The position numbers and the translations under genes were made by a program. This document shows, one piece after another, positions 42,094 to 50,780 of a stretch of DNA of 55,476 nt. The stretch covers positions 1-55,476 of the forward strand of contig JAGWBV010000050.1 of NCBI GenBank assembly GCA_021295715.1, given 5' to 3'. The notes below the pieces were generated by a model. The model searched no databases and had not been told where the DNA came from. It was given only the letters and a program-made list of their open reading frames with translations. The number at the start of each line of letters is the position of its first letter. Position 1 is the stretch's first letter. This stretch comes from Candidatus Poribacteria bacterium. GTDB lineage: Bacteria; Poribacteria; WGA-4E; WGA-3G.

Positions 42094-43578
42094 ATGGCGG
42101 ATTTTGATTCTCACTCATATACACCGGTATACCCGGGTCCAAACGACGATCTGCTTGAGGCACAAGCACGAGTTTGCACGGGACCGCACCAGACGCGTCC
42201 GTTAGGTATAAGTCCTTCAGATTTTCCCCAACCGGAGCCACTACTTGAAACGCTTCTGAAATCCCTTAGAGGCGAACTCCCGGAATCGGATGCAACTTCA
42301 GAGGCACAGATGGGTGCGTTTTTTGCGGCGATGACACTCCGCGCCTATTTCCCAAAAGCAACACAGTGGAGTCCAGCAGAACAAGCGGCATTTCGTAAAT
42401 ACCGTTCAGCACTGACAGAGCAACTGCCTCCGGAAATTCAATACCTCATGAACCCTGAGCACGGCTATGTACCCGCGAATTCGACAGAAGCACTGGTCGT
42501 AAATGCGTTAGAAAAGATTCTACGGGCAAAACATTTAGGCTATACCGAAACCCGCGAGATGTGTAAAGCCATCCTTAGCGATGACGTGAAACCCGCTTTC
42601 AAAGGTGCTGCGCTTATCGGACAAAGAATGAACCGCGAGACCTATCAGGAGGTGCGAGGGTATCTTGATGCATTTTTCGGACCCGAAGCGGTTGAACCGA
42701 TTGACATTGCGGAATTAACACACTTTGGGCAACCTTATGACGGCGCAACTCGCTACTTTCGCCCGACCTTGTTCGTCGCTGCAGTGCGTGCCGCACTCGG
42801 CGAAGCATCACTCCTCCACAGTGTCGATGCGATGCCCCCGAAAAATGGTGTAACAGAGGAAACTATCCTGAAGGCACTCGGCGCGAAAACGCAATTATCA
42901 CTTGCCCAGACGGCTTCACTGATTACAGATGAGTCGGTGGGATTCGGATATATCAGCCAGCGCGAGTACTGTCCGTCCGCCTATAACTTGCGCGAACTGC
43001 GGGTACACATCAAGAAACGTCCACCTTGGGCTGCGACTGAGAAAGCACAACAGTTCTTTTCGGCACGAGAAGCAAACTACATGGTGCTTGGCTATTATCA
43101 CATCGGTTACGAGAAACCACTGCTCCAATTGGCGTGGGAACGTGGATTTGATGCGGCGGTTGCTGTGAAGGGAGAGGAAGGGACAAGCCACTACGCACTC
43201 CGACTCGGGAAGCCTTCTACGAGCGATAGGATGGCAATCAACTACTCTCAAGGCTTCCGTCGTGTAAACGATACCCGTGAAGATTTTGCGTTGGATATCG
43301 ATCCAGAGATTTATGGATTTGACTATACGCGAAGCCCACGTCCAGAGATTGTCAGTGCGGCGGCATTTGCAGAAGCCGGTGTGGCGGCACTCTCCGGCGA
43401 AAAAGGGCATATCTACGACAGGATTCTCCTAAACACAGCGATGGTAGATTACCTGTTAGGAATTTGCCCAGAACCTAAAGATGCGCTTGCCCGCGCCCAG
43501 TCAGTAATGAAGGATGGGAGCGCGTTGAAGCGTCTGCAGGCGTATATAGCCGCCAGTCATCAGTCATCAGTCGTCTGA
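42094..43578 (+). CDS. TrpD2-like (anthranilate phosphoribosyltransferase-family) protein
   Basis: About 494 residues of the nucleoside phosphorylase-III/TrpD fold: a helical N-terminal half (LLETLLKSLRGELPESDATSEAQMGAFFAAMTL) and an alpha/beta half with GYISQREYCPSAYNLRELRVHIKKRPPWAATEK. It resembles TrpD2/YbiB-type proteins, which bind nucleic acid and may lack TrpD activity; no trp genes adjoin. GGAGG stands ten bases before ATG 42094; the ATG at 42061 is rejected. The C-terminal HQSSVV and stop are encoded by AGTCATC heptads, so the natural end has been replaced or extended. Confidence 0.75.
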   Translation: MADFDSHSYTPVYPGPNDDLLEAQARVCTGPHQTRPLGISPSDFPQPEPLLETLLKSLRGELPESDATSEAQMGAFFAAMTLRAYFPKATQWSPAEQAAFRKYRSALTEQLPPEIQYLMNPEHGYVPANSTEALVVNALEKILRAKHLGYTETREMCKAILSDDVKPAFKGAALIGQRMNRETYQEVRGYLDAFFGPEAVEPIDIAELTHFGQPYDGATRYFRPTLFVAAVRAALGEASLLHSVDAMPPKNGVTEETILKALGAKTQLSLAQTASLITDESVGFGYISQREYCPSAYNLRELRVHIKKRPPWAATEKAQQFFSAREANYMVLGYYHIGYEKPLLQLAWERGFDAAVAVKGEEGTSHYALRLGKPSTSDRMAINYSQGFRRVNDTREDFALDIDPEIYGFDYTRSPRPEIVSAAAFAEAGVAALSGEKGHIYDRILLNTAMVDYLLGICPEPKDALARAQSVMKDGSALKRLQAYIAASHQSSVV

Positions 43579-43700
43579 ATCAGGATTTGCAGGATTCAAG
43601 GATTTGCAGGATGAGAGCGGGTCAGTTCTCCGTCAGCAAGAGGGAATGGAAGGTTGGAAGACTGAAAGGGTGGGTCCCCCATCTTCCTCCCTTCCAGCCA
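43555..43700. repeat. heptads and a 17-base direct repeat after the TrpD2-like gene
   Basis: AGTCATC, AGTCATC, AGTCGTC (43555-43575), then AGGATTTGCAGGAT twice (43582-43595, 43599-43612), then GGAAGGTTGGAAGACTGAAAGG (heptad type, about 43648-43670). No gene is seen in the 176-base spacer to 43754. Confidence 0.75.
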
Positions 43701-43754
43701 ATTCCTTCCAACCCAACGCTGATGGTTTCCAATATGCTGAAAGCTGACAGCCGA

Positions 43755-44897
43755 TTAAATGTAACCCGTTGAACCATCGGGTCGGATGGGGCTGGTGCGC
43801 TGCCAATGGATGTATTCGTTGTCGGTGATCGCGGATTCGTCCACCTCTACACCCAAGCCTGGACGGTCACGCAATTCCAGATAACCATCTTTTGGTAGAT
43901 AAGGTTCGTCCACCCAATCGTTCCATTCCGTCTCGGTGGGCAAAAGATACTCAAGGATTTTGAAATTCGGGGTTGCGGCGGAGAAGTGGACATTAACAGC
44001 CGTTGCGAGTGGTCCCATCGGGTTATGGGGTGCGACACTGACGTAGTGTGCTTCGGCAATTGCGGCAATCTTCCGCATCTCTAACAGCCCGCCACAGACA
44101 CAAATGTCCGGCTGAATGATGTCAGCCCCTTGTGCCGAGATAACATCCAGAAACTCAAAGCGCGTATAGAGAGATTCGCCTGTCGCGAGCGGCACTTGCA
44201 TCTGGGCGCGCAGACGCGTCCACGCGGGCATGTGTTCGGGTCGCAGCGGTTCCTCATAGAAATACGGATCATAGGGCGCGAGCGCATTTGCGAGTTGAAG
44301 TGCACGAATCGGCTCGAAGATCTTGGCGTGAGGATCGAAGGCGATCTCCCAATCTGCGGGTGTGTTATTCCGAATTTGCTCAAAATAGGTGGCGGCGGCA
44401 TCACAGACGCGTCCCCAACGATCTGCATCTGGATCGAGTTGGTAAGGACTCGTCTTGAAAGCAGTAAATCCCCAATCTTCATGGAGTTTGTGTGCTTGAT
44501 CGGCGGCTTCAATGCCATCCCTGCCACCGATACCACGGTAGATCCGGATACGGTCCCGAGCATGCCCACCGAGGAGCATGTAGACCGGTAAGCCCGCCGC
44601 TTTTCCACTGATGTCCCAGAGGGCATGATCAACAGCAGAAATAACAGCAAGCCCCGCACCGCCAGGTGGAAAACGGAACTGCTGATGCAGTTTCATCATT
44701 ATGTATTCAATTCGCCTCGGGTCGTCCCCTTGAATCATCTCGAAGATGTAGTCCGCAATCGGTTCAACAGAGAGGTCGGGACCTGTAGAGTAGGCTTCAC
44801 CCCATCCGTAAAGCCCTTCGTCTGTTTCGACTTTGATGAGACCGCGAGGTCGATTGCCAAATCGCGCCATAAAGGTTTTGATCGCTGTGATTTTCAC
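43755..44897 (-). CDS. enolase-superfamily sugar-acid dehydratase (mandelate racemase/galactonate dehydratase-like)
   Basis: 380 residues starting at GTG. Capping domain at the N-terminus, then a barrel with FKTSPY, three metal ligands in FDPHAK, FYEEPL and TGES, and the general acid/base His in APHNPMGPLAT. These dehydrate sugar acids such as galactonate. Likely cytoplasmic catabolism of sugar acids; the HpaI-type aldolase at 53662 could act on a keto-deoxy product, but the genes are 9 kb apart and a shared pathway is only a guess. Confidence 0.9.
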   Translation of the reverse strand: MKITAIKTFMARFGNRPRGLIKVETDEGLYGWGEAYSTGPDLSVEPIADYIFEMIQGDDPRRIEYIMMKLHQQFRFPPGGAGLAVISAVDHALWDISGKAAGLPVYMLLGGHARDRIRIYRGIGGRDGIEAADQAHKLHEDWGFTAFKTSPYQLDPDADRWGRVCDAAATYFEQIRNNTPADWEIAFDPHAKIFEPIRALQLANALAPYDPYFYEEPLRPEHMPAWTRLRAQMQVPLATGESLYTRFEFLDVISAQGADIIQPDICVCGGLLEMRKIAAIAEAHYVSVAPHNPMGPLATAVNVHFSAATPNFKILEYLLPTETEWNDWVDEPYLPKDGYLELRDRPGLGVEVDESAITDNEYIHWQRTSPIRPDGSTGYI

Positions 44898-44934
44898 GTT
44901 TTTAGCCCTTGCCTCGGTTACGGCAGAACGGAGC

Positions 44935-45849
44935 CTACCTCTGATTTTGTAGGTTTTCTGTGAATGCTTCCAGGCTTTGTACTCGGGGAGCGGATCGGAG
45001 CAACTCTTTCAAACGTTCCAAATCCTCAATAGTTTCAAGCCGTGGCTTTAAAGCTTGAACCGCTTCGGGTTGAAACTGATCGCTTAGGAGTGTCAGAATT
45101 GAGTCAATGGTCCCGGCTCTTTGACCGCGTTCGAGACCGCGTTCGAGACCGCGTTCGAGACCGCGTGCTTCCGCTTCTTGAATATATTCTTGGAAAAAAG
45201 GAGATTCTTGCATAATGCCCTCCGGTAAACGTTCTTCTATCAGTTGTCTGTCGTGAATCAACCCACCAAAGATGCCCAAAGCTGCAAGCAGTAGATTTAT
45301 GTCCTCCGAACCCACATTTGAAACTACTGTTGCATCAACACACTTCTCGAACCACTGAAACTCGCTCATCTCTGAAGGCGGTTTCATTAACGGCGTGAGA
45401 GGTAACAAACCTGGCTCCTGCAATTCCAAAATTGATTCTCCCTCTATTTCAATCAGTCGCACCACTCTATACTGGTGCCTATACTCGCAATCATACCTCC
45501 GATATGCATAGAAACCTGGATCGTTTAGACCGGCACGGGGATGCAGATAGAGAACACTGCAATAGACATTCAACTGATGTTCCCTGATGAGAAATCCGTT
45601 ATAGCCTGCGAAACGGAATTGCATCGGTTCTCGACTATCGAAAGTTTGGACCTCGTTGTGGAGGATAGCAGTCTCACCTGAGAATTGGACCTTCAGTGTG
45701 CTATCGGTGTGGTGCGTTTTGAGTGTAAGTTGCTCCGTTGCCAATTCTTCCAGTACTATCAGGTCTGGATACTCAAGAATATGCTCAGTGAAGGGCTTCG
45801 GGTAGCCCAGGGTCACAAATTTGGCGGCATTGTCGTAGCGCTGTCTCAT
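44935..45849 (-). CDS. Rpn/PD-(D/E)XK-like nuclease-family protein
   Basis: About 304 residues. LEYPDLIVLEELATEQ and HNEVQTFDSREPMQFRFAGYN give the D...ExQ pattern of PD-(D/E)XK nucleases of the Rpn/transposase-associated type; the C-terminal part is charged with GLERGLERGLERGQRAG and ends in a short helical tail, as in this family. Start at ATG 45849 follows TATACT by only six bases, so the mRNA could be leaderless. A longer ORF to 46089 overlaps the esterase gene and is rejected. Confidence 0.65.
   Translation of the reverse strand: MRQRYDNAAKFVTLGYPKPFTEHILEYPDLIVLEELATEQLTLKTHHTDSTLKVQFSGETAILHNEVQTFDSREPMQFRFAGYNGFLIREHQLNVYCSVLYLHPRAGLNDPGFYAYRRYDCEYRHQYRVVRLIEIEGESILELQEPGLLPLTPLMKPPSEMSEFQWFEKCVDATVVSNVGSEDINLLLAALGIFGGLIHDRQLIEERLPEGIMQESPFFQEYIQEAEARGLERGLERGLERGQRAGTIDSILTLLSDQFQPEAVQALKPRLETIEDLERLKELLRSAPRVQSLEAFTENLQNQR
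45125..45166. repeat. 12-base tandem repeat coding GLER
   Basis: CCGCGTTCGAGA three times (45125-45160) plus a partial copy, in frame within the Rpn-like gene. Copy number could vary by slippage without a frame change. Confidence 0.9.
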
Positions 45850-45855
45850 AGAGAT

Positions 45856-45885
45856 AGTATACCACAGCGCGCCAAAACCTGCCAA
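45856..45885 (-). promoter_or_regulatory. promoter immediately upstream of the Rpn-like gene
   Basis: Minus strand TTGGCA (45885-45880), 18 bases, TATACT (45861-45856), then six bases to the ATG. Confidence 0.6.
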
Positions 45886-45898
45886 TTTTTTTAACGTC

Positions 45899-47440
45899 TT
45901 ACCAAGGGTGCGTCCGAAACGGTGACGCGGGTAACCCTTCCTTGTTGACGAGATTCGGTTCCGCACTTTGATGCCAACCGAATCGAACCGCGACCGGATT
46001 CGCAACAGCATCGCTGGACACAATGATAGTGTTACCATCAACCGTTGCAGTCGCTTCAACGAATTGCTTGTCCTCGCCTGCGATTTCAAACCATGTCAGT
46101 GGTTGTCTATCTCGTGCCATCAAGCCACTCCCGACAGAGTCAAAGTTCAGTCGAATTGTGTTTTCCTCTACCATCATCGACTTGTAAAGTGGACCAGAAT
46201 GGGTTACATCTCCTCTGCCATACGTTTTCGCGAGTGCCAACAACGCAAGCCGCCTACCAACCTCCTGCTTGTTTCGAGGATGGATGTCTTGGAGGTTACC
46301 GACATCTGTTATTACAGCCATGCCGGTATGAGGGACGGATAACGTCGCGGCTTGTGCTTCCCAAATTGCGGGTAGAGAAAATGGGCTGGCTCCCCAACCG
46401 TAGTTAAAGGGAGCAAGTTGGACGAAATAGAAGGGAAAATCGCCCTGTCCCCAAACCTTACGCCACCCATTGATAAGTGCTTTCATCTTTTCGTGGTAGA
46501 GCATTCCGTCCTGAAGGTTCGACTCGCCTTGATACCAGAGTGCGCCACGTATAGCGTAAGGGACGATCGGATGCACCATGCCGTTATAGAGTCCGGTTGG
46601 TCTTGCATGATGCCTTAAAGGATGTCTGTTTTCAGGTATCTGTGTAAGGCGAGCGTTGGTTTCTAATGCCTTCCGTGTTTCCGCTATCCACGTTTCAATC
46701 TCCTTCATCTTTTGCGGAAGTTGCTCGCGATAGTTCGCATCCGCTTCTTGAATCTCTTTGGATATGGATTCAAGAGCAAGGACGGTTGTGAAGCCGACCG
46801 GTGGTGTCCACGGTTCAATGCGGGTGCCACCCCAATTGGTACTTATTAATCCAATCGGGACGTTGAGGTTTTTGTAGAGTTTTCTCCCGAAATAGTAAGC
46901 AACAGCGGAGAAATTCTCGATTGTTGTTGGGGTGGTTTCATGCCAGTCGGCTTCTACATCTTGCTGAAGCAGTCCGGAAGGTCTATGCGGAATGTCAAAC
47001 AGTCGGATTGTTGGATAGTCTGCCGCAGCGATTTCTGCATCACTGTCCTTTGAGGCACGGACCGACCATTCCATATTCGACTGTCCGGAACAGACCCAGA
47101 CCTCACCAAAAAGGACGTTCGTGAGCTCAAGTGCATTACTTCCAGCAACACGAAGCGTATAGGGACCCCCGGCTTGCGTTACGGGCAGTTTAGTTTGCCA
47201 GTCGCCTTCCGCGTCAGCAGTAGTAGTCGTTGAGAAAAGCGGATCAGCACCCTCGTTCTCGGTGCTAAGGGTTACAGTGATCTCTTCGCCTGCGGATGCC
47301 CAGCCCCAAATGGGAACTGGCATGTCGCGTTGCAGCACCATATTACTGCCGATGACGCGCGGCAGCGTAACCTCGGCATACACGAGGGCTTGTGTGAAGA
47401 GTGATAGGAAACCGATGAGAAATAGGGTTAATCGCTTCAT
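45899..47440 (-). CDS. sialate O-acetylesterase-family secreted esterase
   Basis: About 513 residues. Signal peptide (LTLFLIGFLSLFTQALVYA), SGNH-type block with the nucleophile in CSGQSNMEW, an NWGGT segment, and ALWYQGESN. Removes O-acetyl groups from sialic acid or other sugars outside the cytoplasm. ATG 47440 lies just after a signal-peptide start and is preceded by GCAAGGAAAATTAAAAAT from a MITE-like repeat; 15 upstream codons in frame are repeat sequence. Confidence 0.9.
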   Translation of the reverse strand: MKRLTLFLIGFLSLFTQALVYAEVTLPRVIGSNMVLQRDMPVPIWGWASAGEEITVTLSTENEGADPLFSTTTTADAEGDWQTKLPVTQAGGPYTLRVAGSNALELTNVLFGEVWVCSGQSNMEWSVRASKDSDAEIAAADYPTIRLFDIPHRPSGLLQQDVEADWHETTPTTIENFSAVAYYFGRKLYKNLNVPIGLISTNWGGTRIEPWTPPVGFTTVLALESISKEIQEADANYREQLPQKMKEIETWIAETRKALETNARLTQIPENRHPLRHHARPTGLYNGMVHPIVPYAIRGALWYQGESNLQDGMLYHEKMKALINGWRKVWGQGDFPFYFVQLAPFNYGWGASPFSLPAIWEAQAATLSVPHTGMAVITDVGNLQDIHPRNKQEVGRRLALLALAKTYGRGDVTHSGPLYKSMMVEENTIRLNFDSVGSGLMARDRQPLTWFEIAGEDKQFVEATATVDGNTIIVSSDAVANPVAVRFGWHQSAEPNLVNKEGLPASPFRTHPW

Positions 47441-47527
47441 ATTTTTAATTTTCCTTGCGGTTCGGAGAGGGGTTTGGGTATTCACGTGCCTCTCCGTAGA
47501 GTCGCCCGGCGCGATGCTTGGACTGGG
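47441..47527. repeat. MITE-like repeat copy upstream of the esterase gene
   Basis: ATTTTTAATTTTCCTTGCGGTT (47441-47462), then GGAGAGGGGTTTGGGTATTC and CCTCTCCGTAGAGTCGCC. The head adjoins the esterase ATG. Confidence 0.65.
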
Positions 47528-49954
47528 TTAATCTCCTCGTCCTTGAAGGCGTTCGGCGAGGTAACTGTTGCGTTGCATGACTTGATTGTTGCGGATACAG
47601 ATGCCGAGTGCGCGTTTGGTCCCGACGATCACGACGCGTTCCTTCGCACGGGTGATGCCGGTGTAAAGCAGATTCCGCTGTAACATGAGATAGTGTTGCG
47701 TGTGTAAGGGGATAACAACGGCGGGATACTCGCTGCCCTGTGCCTTATGGATAGTCGTTGCGTAAGCCAAAACGAGCTCACCGAGGTCTGCTGTATCGTA
47801 AGCGACCTGTTTATCAGGGAACTGAATGTACACCTTTTTCTCAACGTTTTCAATCGCGACAACTCTCCCAATATCGCCGTTAAACACGTCATAGTCGTAG
47901 TTGTTGCGGACTTGCATCACCTTATCACCGATGCGGAAACCACCTGCGGTTTGAGATCGCCCCATAGGTTCCGACACTCGTTTGTAAGTCCGAACACCGA
48001 ACCTCGATTTTTCTAAGGGATGGGATACTGGTGTTGTATACTCCGGGTTCAATACCTCCTGGAGGCGTTTGTTGAGGTTTTCAGTGCCGAGTGTCCCGCG
48101 CCGCATAGGGCATAGGAGTTGGATATCGTCCATCGGATGGTAATCGTAGTGCTGCGGTAGCCGATCGGCAATAAGGGAACATATTAATTCGGTAATTACC
48201 TCGGGATCTTCCTCCTCCATAAAAAAAAAGTTCCGATCTGTATCGCCCGTGAGTTCTGGGAAATCGCCTTTATTGATGCGATGGGCATTTGTGACGATCA
48301 TACTCTCCTGCGCTTGGCGGAATATCTCGGTGAGTTGAATAACGGGTATCTTATGGGAATCAATGAGTTCTCTGAGGACATTGCCTGCGCCGACAGAGGG
48401 CAGCTGATCGGTGTCTCCAATGAGAATGACAGTCGTCGTCGGACGAATTGCCTGCATCAAACGGTTCATCAGGACGAGGTCCACCATAGATGTTTCGTCA
48501 ACGATGACGACATCTGTGTCTAAGGGGTTCTGCCGATTTCGCTTAAACCCATTGTTCTGTGGAGAAAATTCAAGTAACCGATGAATGGTTTTAGCTTCGC
48601 TGCCGGTTGTCTCACTGAGACGTTTCGCCGCGCGTCCGGTCGGTGCCGTCAGGGTGATGCGTCTACCTTCTGCTCCAAACAGACGAATCATGCCGACAAC
48701 AGTCGTTGTTTTACCGGTGCCGGGTCCGCCGGTAAGGATCATTGCGCGCGTGGCCATTGCAGTATGGATTGCTTCGCGTTGTTGTGGCGCGAAACGGATA
48801 CCCATCTCGCTCTCTAATTGGGTGAGGGATGGCGTAGTGTTAGAGGACAGGGGAGCGATGCTTTGCCCTTGATCGAAAGCAAGGAGCCTCAAGAATTGGT
48901 TTGCGACTCCTAATTCGGCGTAGTAAAAGGGGGCGAGATAGATGGCGGATTGGTTATGGGTTGTCGGTTGTCGGTTATCGGGGGGGTGAAGATTGGAAGA
49001 TTGGAAGTCTGGAAGGTTGGGATTCGCATCCTTCCCTTCTTCCTGCCCGCCGGCTCTATTGCTGACAGCTGAGGGTTGGTCGTTAGTCTCGTAATCACCC
49101 TGCGTCTCGTCTATGCCAATCTGTTCGTCGGTGTCCAAGAAGTCTTTAAAACCGGGATTAATAATTTCCTCTTTTTCGACGAGGGCAGAGATCCCCTGCT
49201 CAATCGCTTCCAGTTCCTGTTCAAGCATGGTTTGGCACGCCTCAATAAGCTCGGCATGGCGTTGGAAGACGTGTCCATCATCAGCCTTCTGGCTGAGAAC
49301 ATATTTGATTCCGGCTTGCACCCGTTGCGGGGCATCCTTATCAATGCCGAGTTTCTGTGCGATTGTGTCTGCGGTTACAAACCCGATACCATAAATATCA
49401 TCAGCAAGGCGATAGGGATCTTCTGTGACGATCGGGATTGCGTCGTTTCCATAGGTTTTGTAAATTTTTGCGGCGTGCGCTGTGCTGACATCGTGCGATT
49501 GCAGGAAAAGCATGACGTTTTTTATTTCGCGTTGCGCTTCCCACGCTTCCTTGATAATTTGTACCCGCTTCCGTCCGATACCGGGGACGCGCGTCAATTT
49601 TTCAGGTTCGTTCTCAATGACATCCATTGTATCCATACCGAATTTACGAACGATGAGTCCGGCCATCTTGGGACCGATGCCTTTGATGAGACCTGAGCCA
49701 AGATATTTTCTTAATCCGACGACGTTCGCGGGGAGGATAGTTTCATACTTCTCAATCTGGAACTGTCTGCCGTATTTGGCGTTGTCGACCCATTCACCTT
49801 GTAGGAGAAGACTCTCACCTGGATTGATAGATGCCAAATTGCCGACGACAGTGATGAGTTCGGCATGGTCGCGCGCGGAAAGCCTTCCGACTGTGTAGCC
49901 GGTGTCAGGGCTTTCATAGACGATGCGTTCGAGTATCCCCTGTAGCATTTCCAT
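47528..49954 (-). CDS. recD2: RecD2-family ATP-dependent helicase with an in-frame repeat insertion
   Basis: 808 residues. N-terminal OB-like domain and helix-hairpin-helix segments (LIKGIGPKMAGL, LTRVPGIGRKR), then superfamily 1 helicase motifs: GGPGTGKTTT (409-418), VIVDETSMVD, LIGDTDQLPSVG and the C-terminal ATTIHKAQGSEYP. RecD2 is a 5-prime to 3-prime helicase in RecBC-lacking bacteria. Residues about 291-336 (DQPSAVSNRAGG ... RQPTTHNQS) are low-complexity and encoded by heptad repeats, falling between the HhH region and the ATPase core. Confidence 0.92.
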   Translation of the reverse strand: MEMLQGILERIVYESPDTGYTVGRLSARDHAELITVVGNLASINPGESLLLQGEWVDNAKYGRQFQIEKYETILPANVVGLRKYLGSGLIKGIGPKMAGLIVRKFGMDTMDVIENEPEKLTRVPGIGRKRVQIIKEAWEAQREIKNVMLFLQSHDVSTAHAAKIYKTYGNDAIPIVTEDPYRLADDIYGIGFVTADTIAQKLGIDKDAPQRVQAGIKYVLSQKADDGHVFQRHAELIEACQTMLEQELEAIEQGISALVEKEEIINPGFKDFLDTDEQIGIDETQGDYETNDQPSAVSNRAGGQEEGKDANPNLPDFQSSNLHPPDNRQPTTHNQSAIYLAPFYYAELGVANQFLRLLAFDQGQSIAPLSSNTTPSLTQLESEMGIRFAPQQREAIHTAMATRAMILTGGPGTGKTTTVVGMIRLFGAEGRRITLTAPTGRAAKRLSETTGSEAKTIHRLLEFSPQNNGFKRNRQNPLDTDVVIVDETSMVDLVLMNRLMQAIRPTTTVILIGDTDQLPSVGAGNVLRELIDSHKIPVIQLTEIFRQAQESMIVTNAHRINKGDFPELTGDTDRNFFFMEEEDPEVITELICSLIADRLPQHYDYHPMDDIQLLCPMRRGTLGTENLNKRLQEVLNPEYTTPVSHPLEKSRFGVRTYKRVSEPMGRSQTAGGFRIGDKVMQVRNNYDYDVFNGDIGRVVAIENVEKKVYIQFPDKQVAYDTADLGELVLAYATTIHKAQGSEYPAVVIPLHTQHYLMLQRNLLYTGITRAKERVVIVGTKRALGICIRNNQVMQRNSYLAERLQGRGD
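48947..49084. repeat. heptad repeats inserted in recD2
   Basis: GGTTGTC units (about 48956-48980), GGAAGAT/GGAAGTC/GGAAGGT units (about 48992-49020) and GCTGACAGCTGAGGG (49060-49074). 138 bases, a multiple of three, so the frame is preserved. Confidence 0.8.
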
Positions 49955-50087
49955 TTTTTAATTCAGTCCTAACCGGAGGTATTAGGACACATTGATATTG
50001 GACGGCAATTTCTAAAAATCCGCCTTTCGTCTTTGGCTATAGGCTGCCGTCTTTGGCTAAGTTTTTTAAGACAATACATAGAGCGAA

Positions 50088-50657
50088 CTACTGAAACAGG
50101 TGTGCAACTGGACAAGAAAACCCCGGCACGACATTCTCACCGGTGAGTGTATCATCACGCGTGAGCATCTCAATATCCGTCTCAGAACGATATACCGTCC
50201 CGGTTTGGGAAACAGGTTCAAGCACCCAGACGAGAGAAGTTCCCGCGTTCAAATATGCGAGTGCCTTCTCAGCAACGCGAGATTGGACATCCGAGGGAGA
50301 AACAACCTCAACCGCCAGATTAGGTGGTATAGGAAACCCCTTTGTTTTGTCGCCTGTCAACTGTGCGATCGCAACAAACGCGACATCAGGTTTCATGATA
50401 CGTTCCCCAACCTGAAACGTGGTCTCCGCAGTGTACAAGCGACCCAGTTTATTTTTATATACATACGCGTCCAGGTATCGAATAACATTGACACTAATCT
50501 CACCGTGTTCTCTCGACGGCGGTGGCATTGGTACTAATTCTCCCTTAACATATTCATAACCCTCTACATCGTGCTCGAGAAACTCCTCCAACGTCATTTT
50601 CAGGCTTTCTGGCGGACGTATGCCTTGCTCAACTTCGTGGATTTCTTGTAGCGTCAT
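50088..50657 (-). CDS. Uma2-family (DUF820) putative restriction endonuclease
   Basis: 189 residues. PD-(D/E)XK fold: YEYVKGELVPMPPPSREHG, KPDVAFV (catalytic Asp), NLAVEVVSPSD (catalytic Glu) and YLNAGTSLVWVLEP. Uma2 proteins are abundant in cyanobacteria and other repeat-rich genomes and their biological role is unclear. Start ATG with AAGGAC just upstream. The 133 bases between it and recD2 hold only a degenerate TTTTTTAATTC repeat head. Confidence 0.88.
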   Translation of the reverse strand: MTLQEIHEVEQGIRPPESLKMTLEEFLEHDVEGYEYVKGELVPMPPPSREHGEISVNVIRYLDAYVYKNKLGRLYTAETTFQVGERIMKPDVAFVAIAQLTGDKTKGFPIPPNLAVEVVSPSDVQSRVAEKALAYLNAGTSLVWVLEPVSQTGTVYRSETDIEMLTRDDTLTGENVVPGFSCPVAHLFQ

Positions 50658-50780
50658 GTCCTTAGTTCCTCCGTATAGAAAGTTTGCAAATGAACCAGAA
50701 CCCTCTGGAACCCACTTGACGGACTTTAGAACATTTCACAGACTTTGAAACTTTTCCCAACCGAAGACGCTGAATGAGAT

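Noticed and set aside
42916-43410. 164-codon minus-strand frame opposite the TrpD2-like gene
   Set aside because: Antisense shadow with no ribosome site or domain.
45850-46089. N-terminal extension of the Rpn-like protein
   Set aside because: Would overlap the end of the esterase gene by about 190 bases; ATG 45849 with a promoter just upstream is better.
49076-49696. 206-codon plus-strand frame opposite recD2
   Set aside because: Lies fully within the conserved RecD2 coding region in antisense; cysteine- and phenylalanine-rich shadow composition.
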